In this document: positions 1-7,489 of the stretch, piece by piece
Layout: every line of letters starts with the position of its first letter
Position numbering within the stretch: position 1 is the stretch's first letter
NCBI GenBank assembly: GCA_009936695.1
Contig: JAACEA010000080.1
Span: forward strand, 1-8,583
Direction: 5' to 3'
DNA from: Planctomycetia bacterium
GTDB lineage: Bacteria > Planctomycetota > Phycisphaerae > Phycisphaerales > SM1A02
DNA: 8,583 nt
Program-made: the position numbers and the translations under genes
Notes under the pieces: generated by a model
Databases searched by the model: none
What the model was told of the DNA's origin: nothing
What the model saw: only the letters and a program-made list of their open reading frames with translations

Positions 1-1137
1 CAGCGTCGAATCGAGCAATCCCCGCTGCTTGAGGTCCGCGAGCAGGGCCGCGATCGGCTGGTCGACGGCCCGGGCGTTGTTCTCGTGACCCTCCTTCAGC
101 TTTCCATGCTGATCCCAGCGGTCACCGCTCACCCTCGGGCAGGTGCATTCGATGAACCGCACGCCGCGTTCGACCAGACGACGCGCCAGCAGGCATTCCC
201 GGGCGAAGATCCGCGTCGGTTCGTAGTCGCTCTCGAATCCGTAGTCTCGACGGGTGCTCGCCCGCTCCTCCTCGACGTCCGTCGCTTCGGGGACCGCGAA
301 CTGCATGCGGAAGGCGAGTTCCTGATTTCGTATCGCGCTCTCGATGCGATCGTCGCTCGACGACCGGAATCCGCGATCGAACGCTTCGACGAGGCCGAGC
401 TTCCTTCGCTGGCGATCGATCGACTCGCGGGGCTTCACGTTCGCGAGCACCTCGTCGGCGGGCCGGAGCACGGAAGCCTGATGCGTCGCGGGGAGATACG
501 CGTTGCCGAAGCACTCGAGTCCTCCGGGGGGTATCAAGCCGCCGTCGAGCACCACGAATCCCGGGAGGTCGCGATTCTCACTGCCGAGGCCGTAGGTCGC
601 CCACGCACCCATCGATGGGCGGCCGGCGAGCCCGTGACCGGTGTGGAGGAAGTAGTTGGCATTCGTGTGTTCATTGAACGGAGAGGTCATCGATCGGACC
701 ACGAGAATGTCGTCGGCCATCTCCCTGACATGGGGAAAGAGGTCGGATACCGGCGTCCCCGATTCACCGCCCGGTCGGAAGTCCCAGGGCGTCCCCAGAC
801 AGTTGCCGTTGGAATCGAACTGCGTCGGCGTCTTCTCCATCGGAAAGGGCTGGCCATGCATGTCGGTCAGTCGCGGCTTCGGGTCGAAGGTGTCCATCTG
901 CCCCGGACCGCCGTCCATGTAGAGGAAGATCACGCTTCGGGCCTTCGCGGCGTGATGCGGCGACGGAAGCATGCCGTCGCGGCCGATGCGGTTGGGACTC
1001 GCGGCGACGGCGCGTTCCTCGTGGCCCAGCGCCGCGAACGCGGCGAGCCCGAACCCGCCGGCGACCTGACGAAGCATGTCGCGCCGGGTGGTCGCGCCCG
1101 CGAGGAACCGACCGCAGTGATGTGACTCGTGGGACAT
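1..1137 (-). CDS. DUF1501 family protein with twin-arginine signal (C-terminus cut by window edge)
   Basis: This is the N-terminal 379 residues of a DUF1501 protein; the family is usually about 430-480 residues, so the C-terminus lies outside the window. Residues 16-22 (TTRRDML) followed by a hydrophobic stretch to about residue 38 form a twin-arginine export signal. Residues 69-87 carry the family's opening motif, with MDGGPGQMDTFDPKP at its core. Further family-like blocks are RPSMGAWATYGLG, FARECLLARRLVERGVRFIE and WDQHGK. DUF1501 belongs to the alkaline phosphatase/sulfatase-like fold group, but its reaction is not established. The frame is open from the ATG at 1135-1137 to the window edge. 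The start is chosen because it puts the Tat motif close to the N-terminus; no Shine-Dalgarno is visible upstream. It begins 17 bases after the stop of the cytochrome-like gene, so the two are very likely cotranscribed and functionally linked, as is common in planctomycetes. Confidence 0.93.
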   Translation of the reverse strand, partial: MSHESHHCGRFLAGATTRRDMLRQVAGGFGLAAFAALGHEERAVAASPNRIGRDGMLPSPHHAAKARSVIFLYMDGGPGQMDTFDPKPRLTDMHGQPFPMEKTPTQFDSNGNCLGTPWDFRPGGESGTPVSDLFPHVREMADDILVVRSMTSPFNEHTNANYFLHTGHGLAGRPSMGAWATYGLGSENRDLPGFVVLDGGLIPPGGLECFGNAYLPATHQASVLRPADEVLANVKPRESIDRQRRKLGLVEAFDRGFRSSSDDRIESAIRNQELAFRMQFAVPEATDVEEERASTRRDYGFESDYEPTRIFARECLLARRLVERGVRFIECTCPRVSGDRWDQHGKLKEGHENNARAVDQPIAALLADLKQRGLLDSTL

Positions 1138-1154
1138 GGTGGAATCCGGCGGGT

Positions 1155-4100
1155 TCAGTCGAGGTGGACGAAGGCCTTGGAGTTGTAGAGGGCGTGCGCG
1201 ATGTCGTTCCAGGCCTCGACCGGATCGGATGTCGCGTCCACGTGGTCGACGATGATGCGGACGTCCTCCTCGGTGGGCGGTGCGGCGAAGGCCAGTCGCC
1301 ACATCCGACGAGCCCGATCCTCGTCGTTCCCGAGCGACGTGTCCGCCAGGATCGAGTCCGCCCACGCCGCCGCCATTTCGTGAACGAAGGGATCGTTCAG
1401 GAGGACGAGCGACTGGGCGGGCACGTTCGAGCTGTTGCGACGACCGACCGTGGTCATCGGGGCCGGCAGGTCGAACGCGGCGAGCATCGGATTGGCGAAG
1501 TTCCGCCGAACCTCGAGGTAGATGCTTCGTCGTCCGGCGCCGTCGAGCGGCCCGCTCCGGCCGGGACGACCGCGGCCGTTCATGAACGGCGTGAGATGGG
1601 TTCCGACCGAGGCGCCCCCCACGGTGGAGTCGAGTCGACCACTGGTGAAGAGCATCGAATCACGAATCGCCTCGGCCTGGAGCCGACGGACCGGCGCGGC
1701 GGCGAGCAGGGCGCGATTCGGATCGATCAAGCGCATCCGGTCCGCGGTCGCTTCGGCGGGGACGCTCGAACGCCGATACGCGCTGGACCTCACGATCGAT
1801 CGAATGAGGTCCTTGATCGACCAGCTCGTCCGGAACTCGGAGGCGAGGTGATCGAGGAGTTCGGGGTGCGAGGGCATCTCGCCGAGGCCACCGAAATCGT
1901 CGGTGGTCGCCACGAGCCCTCGGCCGAAGAGATGGTGCCAGACGCGGTTCGCCATGACGCGGGCGGGGAATGGATTGGACGTCGCGAAGATCGTCTCGAC
2001 CAGTTCGAGGCGTCCCGAACCCGATTCACCGGGCGAGGTCGGTTCACCGGCGATCGATGTGATGAAGGAACGAACCGCGATCTCGCCGGGACTCCGATGC
2101 GAGCCACGGATGGAGACGTGCTGATCGACCCCGGACCCTTCGAGCGCCGCAAGCACCCGGACCGGCCCGGGGATGTCACCGGCGATCGTCGACAGGCGGC
2201 GTTCCTCGGCCGCGACGGTCTCCCGATTCGCGTCCGCTTCGGCGAGCGTGTCACCCCAGAGGCCGGCGTCGATCAGCCGATCTCGAAGCGGGCTTCGGTA
2301 GGTCTCGGAATCGTCGGATCCCGCCGCCGATCTTGCGAAGGCCTCGGCGAGTTCGTTCGCATCCTCGCCGCGGGCGGCATCGATCCAGTCTGGGAGATCC
2401 TCGTCGGGAAGTCTCCCGTCGCCGCGATCGCTCAGCCAGATCGCATCGACTTCGAGTCGGCCGGTGCCATCGTCGATGAGTTCGAGATGGGCGCGGCTGC
2501 CCGCTTGGAGCCGCGTGTCGTTCACCACGTGTCGCCAGCCGTCGTTCGAGGCGACGTCGCGTCGATATCCACCGAAGAGCAGCGCGTTGAACTCGTCCAT
2601 CATCATGCCTTCGACGACGAGTCGGATTCTTGCACCGTTCCCATCACCGCGGACCCGCCAGTGGAGGAAGCGTCGATCGAGCGTGAAGGTCTCGCTCCGG
2701 ATCGTTCCCTGAAGACGGTGATCACCGTCGTCGCTGGCGAGGGTCCCACCGCGGGGTGTCGGCATGTCGTCCGTCCCGGTCCACGCCCAACCGGTGGGAT
2801 ACCACCGAAGGTCCGGCGTCGGTTGATCGAACGACTCGAGGACGACGGCTCCCTCGTCGACGACGAGATCGATGTTCGGAATCACTTTCCCCCGAGCGTC
2901 GCGTCGGGTGGACTCATCGTCGATCGCACCGTCGTGACCGAGCAGGACCCAGGCCCGCCAGGGGTGGTCCGGCGATCGCCAGGCGTCGTCTCGAAAGGAC
3001 TCGGTCCAGCGACCGAGCAGACCGGGATCGAGATCGCGATCCCCGGCGACTTCAGCGATTCGTTCGGGATCGACCGGCTTCCACGCCTTGCCGTCCTCGG
3101 TCCGACCCGGTCGCGTCTCCGCGGCAGCCTTCAAGTACTCGGCGAGGCGGGTCGGTGACTCGAGCGCCGATCGGATGTCGCGCATCGGTCCGGCGTTCCG
3201 GAGTCGAGCCACCGCCTCGGTGATTCGATGGTGGGGATCGAGATACGCATACCCCTGGTGCATCGACTGGAGGTACCCGGAGAGCGCGTAGTAGTCCCGG
3301 GTGCTGATCGCGTCGAACTTGTGGTCGTGGCACCGGGCACAGGCGACGGTGAGGCCGAGGAATCCCTGGCCGAAGACCTCGAGCTGGTCGGCGATGCGAT
3401 CGGACTGGTCCTGGGTCACGTCGGTGGGCGCGTGCACCGCCTGGTGGAAGTACCAGTGCCCGGTGCCGATCACGCTTTCGTTGGTGCCGTCCACGGGGTT
3501 CGGTCGCGGATCGAGCAGGTCACCAGCGATCTGCTCGGCGAGGAATCGGTCGTATCCGAGATCCTGGTTGAACGCCCGGACCACCCAGTCGCGATACCGC
3601 CACGCTTCGCGGATCGGATAGTCGAACTCGTGTCCATAGGTCTCCGAGTAGCGGACGAGGTCGAGCCAGTGGCGTCCCCATCGCTCGCCGAAGGCGGGCG
3701 ATGCGAGGTACGCCTCGACCATCCGGTTCCAGTGATCGTCGCTCGGATCGTGTTCGAAAGCCTCGATCACGCCGGGGTCCGGCGGCAGGCCGGTGAGGTC
3801 GAAGGCGAGCCGTCGAACCTGTCGCGCGGGAGTGGCGTCACCGGCGGCCGTGAGACCTTCGGCGTGAAGACGATCTTCGACGAATCGGTCCACGTCGTTT
3901 CGAACCGTCGCCGATCGTTCGTCATCGATGGTCGGGGGTGTGGGATCCTGAATCGGCTCCCATGACCAATGGCCTTCGTATTCCGCGCCCGCATCGATCC
4001 AGCGTCGGAGGATCTCGACCTCCTCGGTCGTCAGGGGCTCGCCGGACGGTGGCATCGGATCGAGATCATCCGTGATCCGCTCCAGCAGAAGACTGCCGTC

Positions 4101-4427
4101 CGCGTCGTGCGGGACGACGACGGCCTGACGGCCGGACGCCGCGGGCTCGACAGCGCCCTTCCGGACGTCGAGTCGAAGGCCGCGCTTCCGAGTCGAGGAA
4201 TCGGGGCCGTGACAGGCGAAGCACCGGGCGACGAGGATCGGGCGAACGTCGCGGTTGAAGTCGATCGCGTGGTCGGCGGCCGGGACGCCCGCATGGATCG
4301 CATCGTCCGGGACAACCGCATCGTCGGATTGGGTGAATCCGGCAGCCCACGCCGATGCAGTGCCCAGCAAGATCAGGGCAGGGGCCCATCGGTGAATTCC
4401 GCGAGGCTGATCACGACCGAATTCCAT
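1155..4427 (-). CDS. PSCyt1/DUF1549/DUF1553 planctomycete cytochrome-like secreted protein
   Basis: This 1090-residue protein has the classic planctomycete architecture. Residues 1-30 look like a Sec signal peptide, with a hydrophobic core APALILLGTASAWA. The PSCyt1 cytochrome c-like domain follows: haem motif CFACH at 69-73 and probable distal methionine M125 in MPPSG. DUF1549 (PSCyt2) spans roughly 175-385, with FDLTGLPP at 209-216, ERWGRHWLDLVRY at 248-260 and a second CxxCH (CARCHDHKFD) at 363-372. A beta-rich middle segment lies at about 528-665. DUF1553 (PSD1) occupies roughly 790-1060, with MANRVWHHLFGRG near 820-835 and RRNSSNVPAQSLVLLNDPF from 996. The protein probably binds covalent haem outside the cytoplasm. 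A redox role is inferred; the family's reaction is unknown. The start is the ATG just ahead of the signal peptide, with a GGAG only 2 bases upstream of it, closer than normal. The DUF1501 gene follows after 17 bases. The length is typical and no frameshift is seen. Confidence 0.95.
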   Translation of the reverse strand: MEFGRDQPRGIHRWAPALILLGTASAWAAGFTQSDDAVVPDDAIHAGVPAADHAIDFNRDVRPILVARCFACHGPDSSTRKRGLRLDVRKGAVEPAASGRQAVVVPHDADGSLLLERITDDLDPMPPSGEPLTTEEVEILRRWIDAGAEYEGHWSWEPIQDPTPPTIDDERSATVRNDVDRFVEDRLHAEGLTAAGDATPARQVRRLAFDLTGLPPDPGVIEAFEHDPSDDHWNRMVEAYLASPAFGERWGRHWLDLVRYSETYGHEFDYPIREAWRYRDWVVRAFNQDLGYDRFLAEQIAGDLLDPRPNPVDGTNESVIGTGHWYFHQAVHAPTDVTQDQSDRIADQLEVFGQGFLGLTVACARCHDHKFDAISTRDYYALSGYLQSMHQGYAYLDPHHRITEAVARLRNAGPMRDIRSALESPTRLAEYLKAAAETRPGRTEDGKAWKPVDPERIAEVAGDRDLDPGLLGRWTESFRDDAWRSPDHPWRAWVLLGHDGAIDDESTRRDARGKVIPNIDLVVDEGAVVLESFDQPTPDLRWYPTGWAWTGTDDMPTPRGGTLASDDGDHRLQGTIRSETFTLDRRFLHWRVRGDGNGARIRLVVEGMMMDEFNALLFGGYRRDVASNDGWRHVVNDTRLQAGSRAHLELIDDGTGRLEVDAIWLSDRGDGRLPDEDLPDWIDAARGEDANELAEAFARSAAGSDDSETYRSPLRDRLIDAGLWGDTLAEADANRETVAAEERRLSTIAGDIPGPVRVLAALEGSGVDQHVSIRGSHRSPGEIAVRSFITSIAGEPTSPGESGSGRLELVETIFATSNPFPARVMANRVWHHLFGRGLVATTDDFGGLGEMPSHPELLDHLASEFRTSWSIKDLIRSIVRSSAYRRSSVPAEATADRMRLIDPNRALLAAAPVRRLQAEAIRDSMLFTSGRLDSTVGGASVGTHLTPFMNGRGRPGRSGPLDGAGRRSIYLEVRRNFANPMLAAFDLPAPMTTVGRRNSSNVPAQSLVLLNDPFVHEMAAAWADSILADTSLGNDEDRARRMWRLAFAAPPTEEDVRIIVDHVDATSDPVEAWNDIAHALYNSKAFVHLD

Positions 4428-4443
4428 GTCTCCACTGTAGTGG
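4428..4443 (-). promoter_or_regulatory. Short inverted repeat overlapping the weak ribosome binding site of the cytochrome-like gene
   Basis: Read on the minus strand, CCACTACAGTGG (4432-4443) is a perfect 5+5 inverted repeat with a 2-base centre. Its 3' arm runs into GGAG (4430-4433), the only Shine-Dalgarno-like sequence before the ATG at 4425-4427. Only two bases separate GGAG from the ATG, closer than usual. The repeat could be a small hairpin or operator that affects translation or transcription, but at this length it could be chance. The rest of the 69-base gap to the upstream transporter gene shows no T-tract terminator. Confidence 0.2.
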
Positions 4444-4496
4444 TACGACGGGATCCTCCGACCTCGAATCAGGCGTTTGAGCCACGAAAAGCCGCA

Positions 4497-5435
4497 TCAT
4501 GGCTGGGATATTGGAGCTCTTCGGCCGACGAATCGAGGAAGCTGGCTGGCGACGATCCCGGCCAACATGAACCCGCACCCGATCATGGTTCGTTCGTCGT
4601 AGGTCTCGCCCAGCAACCACCATCCACCAAGTGCGGCGAACACCGCTTCGAGGCTCAGCAGGATCGCGACGTGAGCCGGGGGAGACTTTCGCTGGGCGAC
4701 GATCTGAAGGAAGAAGGCGACGCCGATCGCGAGGACTCCGGAATAGAGGATCTCCCAGGTCGCCTCGCGAAGGGCTCGGCCGATGCCAAGGGCCTGTTCT
4801 GGCCCTTCGATCAGAAGGGCCGCGATGAAAGTGGTGATGGCGACAACCGTGAACTGAAGCACGGTGAGTTCGATCGGGTCGGTCTTTGGTGAGTACCGAC
4901 CGACGATCTGTACCTGCACCGCCCAGCCGACCGCGCCGAGCAGGACCAGCAGTGACGGAATGTCGATCTGAAATCCACCGGTATCAGCCTTCACGCCGAG
5001 AAACCACATTCCCACGACGGCAAGGCCGCACCCCAGCCAGGTGGCGAGTCCGGTTCGGATGCCGATCAACAAGCCGACCAACGGCGTGAAGACGACATAA
5101 AGCCCGGTGATGAATCCAGCCGGTCCCGCATCGGTTCCAACGATTCCCCACTGCTGGAATGCGGACGCGAGGGCGACGACCAGCCCGAGCAGAATCGATC
5201 CACGAATCAGGAGTGATCGTTCGGCACGCCGTCCCTCCGGGGTGGGGGCGGGCTTGACCCGCGGAATGAAGAGTCGCAGGGGAGCCACGGCGAGGGCACC
5301 GATCGCGAAGCGGACGGCATTGAAGGTCAGGGGCCCGACCTCATCCATGGCCTCCTTCTGGGCGATGAAGCCGAATCCCCAGATCGCCGCGGCCAGGAGC
5401 ATGAGAAGATCGGCGGTGAGAGGAGTCAGGCGCAT
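4497..5435 (-). CDS. EamA/DMT-family inner-membrane transporter
   Basis: This 312-residue protein has the length and hydrophobic pattern of a ten-helix drug/metabolite transporter made of two EamA repeats. Repeat 1 opens with LLMLLAAAIWGFGFIAQKEAM (about 10-30), including the family's WGF signature. FQQWGIVGTDAGPAGFITG and the following YVVFTPLVG are typical of the third and fourth helices. Repeat 2 ends with SLEAVFAALGGWWLLGE at 261-277, the usual EamA sequence before the last helix. The substrate cannot be read from sequence; family members export amino acids, metabolites or drugs. The frame stays open upstream to an ATG at 5553-5555. Those 40 extra residues are Arg/Gly/Pro-rich and unlike the family, so the ATG at 5433-5435 (MRLTPLTADLL) is preferred. 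No convincing Shine-Dalgarno precedes it. The cytochrome-like gene starts 69 bases downstream in the same direction; cotranscription is possible but not shown. Confidence 0.9.
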   Translation of the reverse strand: MRLTPLTADLLMLLAAAIWGFGFIAQKEAMDEVGPLTFNAVRFAIGALAVAPLRLFIPRVKPAPTPEGRRAERSLLIRGSILLGLVVALASAFQQWGIVGTDAGPAGFITGLYVVFTPLVGLLIGIRTGLATWLGCGLAVVGMWFLGVKADTGGFQIDIPSLLVLLGAVGWAVQVQIVGRYSPKTDPIELTVLQFTVVAITTFIAALLIEGPEQALGIGRALREATWEILYSGVLAIGVAFFLQIVAQRKSPPAHVAILLSLEAVFAALGGWWLLGETYDERTMIGCGFMLAGIVASQLPRFVGRRAPISQP

Positions 5436-5600
5436 TCCGGGAGAAGGTACCCCCGTCCCGATCTCGCGGGAGGCGTTTCCGGCGCTTCGATCTCGAGAAA
5501 GGGGCGACCCTGCCCGGTCCGGCCTGAATCCTGCGATCCCCCCCGCCGAACGCATCGACGAGGGTGGACCGCCTCCGGCTGTAGGTCTGCCCTGTTCAAG

Positions 5601-5632
5601 CGTTTTTCGGAGCCAATCTGCAACGGAAAACG
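5601..5632. repeat. Imperfect inverted repeat (hairpin) in the divergent spacer
   Basis: CGTTTTTCG at 5601-5609 pairs with CGGAAAACG at 5624-5632 to give a 9-base-pair stem with one T:G position and a 14-base centre. No T-run follows the stem on either strand, so an intrinsic terminator is unlikely. A binding site for a dimeric regulator or an untranslated-leader hairpin of the adaptor gene are alternatives. Function is inferred from position only. Confidence 0.35.
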
Positions 5633-5635
5633 CTC

Positions 5636-5648
5636 GTTCTAGTAGAAC
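5636..5648. promoter_or_regulatory. Perfect 13-base palindrome, candidate operator
   Basis: GTTCTA-G-TAGAAC is an exact 6+1+6 palindrome, 64 bases ahead of the adaptor start and about 200 bases ahead of the divergent transporter start. The half-site recurs: CTGTTC at 5592-5597 is the inverse of GAACAG at 5645-5650, giving a second, wider inverted pair. This arrangement fits binding of a dimeric repressor or activator. GTTC/GAAC half-sites occur in LexA boxes of some phyla, but the spacing does not match a box I can name, so the regulator is not assigned. Confidence 0.4.
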
Positions 5649-5701
5649 AGACCACCTGCGGGCCGATCACCCCTGTGTCGGCTCAACCCCCGTTTCTCGT
5701 C

Positions 5702-5705
5702 AGGA
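5702..5705 (+). promoter_or_regulatory. Shine-Dalgarno AGGA for the adaptor gene
   Basis: AGGA lies six bases before the ATG at 5712-5714. This is the best-placed ribosome binding site in the window, and it decides the start: the alternative in-frame ATG at 5745 has no such sequence upstream. Confidence 0.55.
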
Positions 5706-5711
5706 ACCGCC

Positions 5712-7379
5712 ATGCGACCAGTCTCACGCCTTATTGATGCTTCCATGACCACACGTCGTTCGGGAAAGGCCGTTTCCTGGGTGGTTGGGATCCTGGTGCT
5801 CGCAGTGGTCGGTACGACCCTCGCGTTGACCCTGGGTGGTGACTCGACGCCCGCCTCGGCGGTCGAAGCATCGGACATGCACAAGGTCGATCGCGGTGAT
5901 TTCGACATCATGATCCCGGTCAGCGGTGAACTCGTCGCCGGGAGTCAGGTCGAGATTCGAAACCTCCTCGAAGGCCGCGCGGTGATCACCGAGGTGGTCG
6001 GAGAAGGCTCTTTCGTCCGGAAGGGCGACATCATCCTGCGGCTCGCTGACGACGAGTTGGTCGACAAGATCAAGGATGGAGAAGACAAGGTCCAGACCGC
6101 CGAGAGCGCCGTGGTCGCGGCGGAGCAGTCCCTCGCGATCCGGAGGTCGACGATGGCGAGCGATCTCGAGAAGGCGGATCTCGAGATCGAGATCGCCAAC
6201 CTGGATCTCAAGGCCTGGGAAGAGGGTGGCGTCGTCACCAGTCGGCAGAAACTGAATCTCGACATCGAGACGGCTCGCATCAATCGGGACCGCACGGTTC
6301 GCAGAGCGGCCGACGCGGAGAAGCTCCTCGGCAACGGCTGGGTCTCCTTCGACGAGTACGAGGCGGATCGGATCGCGATGATCGAAGCCGAAGCCAGAGT
6401 CAAGGAATTCGAGCTCGCGAAGAAGATCTACGAGAACTACACGATCAAGCAGGAAGAGGCGACCAAGCGATCCGCGGTGGAGCAGAGCAACGCCGAGAAG
6501 GCGCGGGTTCGTCAGCGTCATGAGGCGGAGATCGTGAAGATCGAAGCCGACGTCGAGAGCGCTCACTTCAAGCGGGACACCGCGATCGAGCGGCTCAGCG
6601 ACCTCAGGGAACAGTTGAAGGCGTGCATCATCGAAGCTCCGAACGACGGTCTCGTGGTCTTCGCGTCGAGCCTCTCGGGCGGTGAGCGTCGAGGTCGTGA
6701 CAACGACCCGCCTCCGCAGGTCGGTACCGAACTCCGTCAGAACGAACTCGTGATGATCCTCCCCGACACCAGTCGCATGATCGCGAGCATGAAGGTCGGC
6801 GAGGCGCTCAGCGGTCGAATCAAGAAAGGGCAGTCCGCCGTCATCTACAGTGACTCGGTCCCCGGGACGGCGATCTCCGGCACCGTGCTCGGGGTCAGTG
6901 TGCTTGCGGAGGGTGGCGGTTGGCGTGATCCGAATCGCCGCGACTACACCGTGCGGGTCGTCCTGGACGCCGATCCTGAACTCGGCCTGAAGCCGTCGAT
7001 GCGATGTCGGGGCGAGATTTTGCTCGGCAAGGTCGAAGACGCGATCACGGCACCCATCCAGTCCGTCTTCCGAGCCGGTCCGATGGCCTACGTCTACACC
7101 GTTTCCGAAGGTGGTTTCGCCCAGACCCCGGTCGAGATCGGACGCGCGAGCGAAATGGAGGTCGAGATCGTCTCCGGCCTCGAGGAAGGTGAAGACGTGC
7201 TTCTCCGTCGCCCCACCGCGGGCGAGATCGTCTCCGAGATCGACACCACGTCGGGCGGGGGGATGTTCGGCGGCGGACGTCCCGAGGGCATCCCGGGTGG
7301 AAAGCCCGCGGGCCGCCCCGGCGGCAAGCCCGCCGGGGTCGCTGCGACCGGGAAGCCTGCATCCGCGGGAACCTCCTGA
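5712..7379 (+). CDS. HlyD/MacA-type periplasmic adaptor (membrane fusion) protein of an efflux or secretion system
   Basis: This 555-residue protein has a short basic N-terminus, one membrane helix at about 20-41, and a large periplasmic part. The first lipoyl half lies at roughly 70-111 (SGELVAGSQVEI, then EGSFVRKGDIILRL). A very charged alpha-hairpin or coiled coil follows from about 112 to 300. The second lipoyl half is near 304-317 (ACIIEAPNDGLVVF). A beta-barrel and membrane-proximal region then run to about 510. The coiled coil is long for an adaptor. The last 41 residues (from about 515) are a Gly/Pro/Lys-rich tail with repeats such as GGKPAGRPGGKPAG, not part of the usual fold. Adaptors of this family link an inner-membrane pump to an outer-membrane channel. 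MacA-type genes are usually followed by an ABC pump gene, but here an MFS gene follows after 110 bases. The start at 5712 is favoured by AGGA at 5702. The substrate is unknown, and a type I secretion adaptor is an alternative. Confidence 0.9.
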   Translation: MRPVSRLIDASMTTRRSGKAVSWVVGILVLAVVGTTLALTLGGDSTPASAVEASDMHKVDRGDFDIMIPVSGELVAGSQVEIRNLLEGRAVITEVVGEGSFVRKGDIILRLADDELVDKIKDGEDKVQTAESAVVAAEQSLAIRRSTMASDLEKADLEIEIANLDLKAWEEGGVVTSRQKLNLDIETARINRDRTVRRAADAEKLLGNGWVSFDEYEADRIAMIEAEARVKEFELAKKIYENYTIKQEEATKRSAVEQSNAEKARVRQRHEAEIVKIEADVESAHFKRDTAIERLSDLREQLKACIIEAPNDGLVVFASSLSGGERRGRDNDPPPQVGTELRQNELVMILPDTSRMIASMKVGEALSGRIKKGQSAVIYSDSVPGTAISGTVLGVSVLAEGGGWRDPNRRDYTVRVVLDADPELGLKPSMRCRGEILLGKVEDAITAPIQSVFRAGPMAYVYTVSEGGFAQTPVEIGRASEMEVEIVSGLEEGEDVLLRRPTAGEIVSEIDTTSGGGMFGGGRPEGIPGGKPAGRPGGKPAGVAATGKPASAGTS

Positions 7380-7489
7380 GTCGCACCCGGCCTCCGGATC
7401 GAGCCTCGGGGACACGGTCGGGGACTGGACGGAGTCGCACCTCGGTACGGTGAACGTTCCTGACGAACGCCACCGGACCTCCCCGACCC
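7380..7489 (+). other. Spacer between adaptor and MFS genes, no terminator seen
   Basis: The 110 bases hold a 10-base direct repeat GAGTCGCACC (7378-7387 and 7432-7441) and the palindrome GAACGTTC (7452-7459). They also hold a weak 5-base-pair stem, CGTTC at 7455-7459 with GAACG at 7465-7469. No stem followed by a T-run is present, so readthrough from the adaptor into the MFS gene is possible. No clear promoter is seen either. Confidence 0.35.

Larger units (their letters stand above)
5436..5711. promoter_or_regulatory. Divergent intergenic spacer between the transporter and adaptor genes
   Basis: The 276 bases separate two genes transcribed away from each other, so promoters for both should lie here. 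I see no convincing coding frame. Most of the region is GC-rich, but about 5593-5650 is clearly richer in A/T and carries the hairpin and palindrome annotated separately. Candidate -35 and -10 hexamers were looked for on both strands, but none was close enough to consensus at proper spacing to call. Confidence 0.6.

Noticed and set aside
85..4892. Long plus-strand open frames (85-1125, 1122-3158, 3228-3965, 3969-4892) opposite the minus-strand genes
   Set aside because: Their translations are Arg/Gly/Val-rich with no recognisable domain. The opposite strand encodes clear DUF1501, PSCyt1/DUF1549/DUF1553 and EamA proteins. Few stops are expected antisense to G/C-ending codons in GC-rich DNA.
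5436..5555. A 40-residue N-terminal extension of the EamA transporter using the ATG at 5553-5555
   Set aside because: The extra residues are Arg/Gly/Pro-rich and polar, unlike the family. The ATG at 5433-5435 places the first membrane helix at the usual distance from the start.
5601..5632. Intrinsic terminator in the divergent spacer
   Set aside because: No T-run follows the stem on either strand, and the flanking genes point away from it, so a terminator is not expected here.
5712..7379. Naming the adaptor gene macA
   Set aside because: The domain order fits, but the coiled coil is long, a tail is added, and no macB gene follows within the window.
7378..7441. The direct repeat GAGTCGCACC as an attachment site or the edge of a mobile element
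   Set aside because: It is only 10 bases long, the first copy overlaps the adaptor stop codon, and no transposase, integrase or tRNA gene is nearby.
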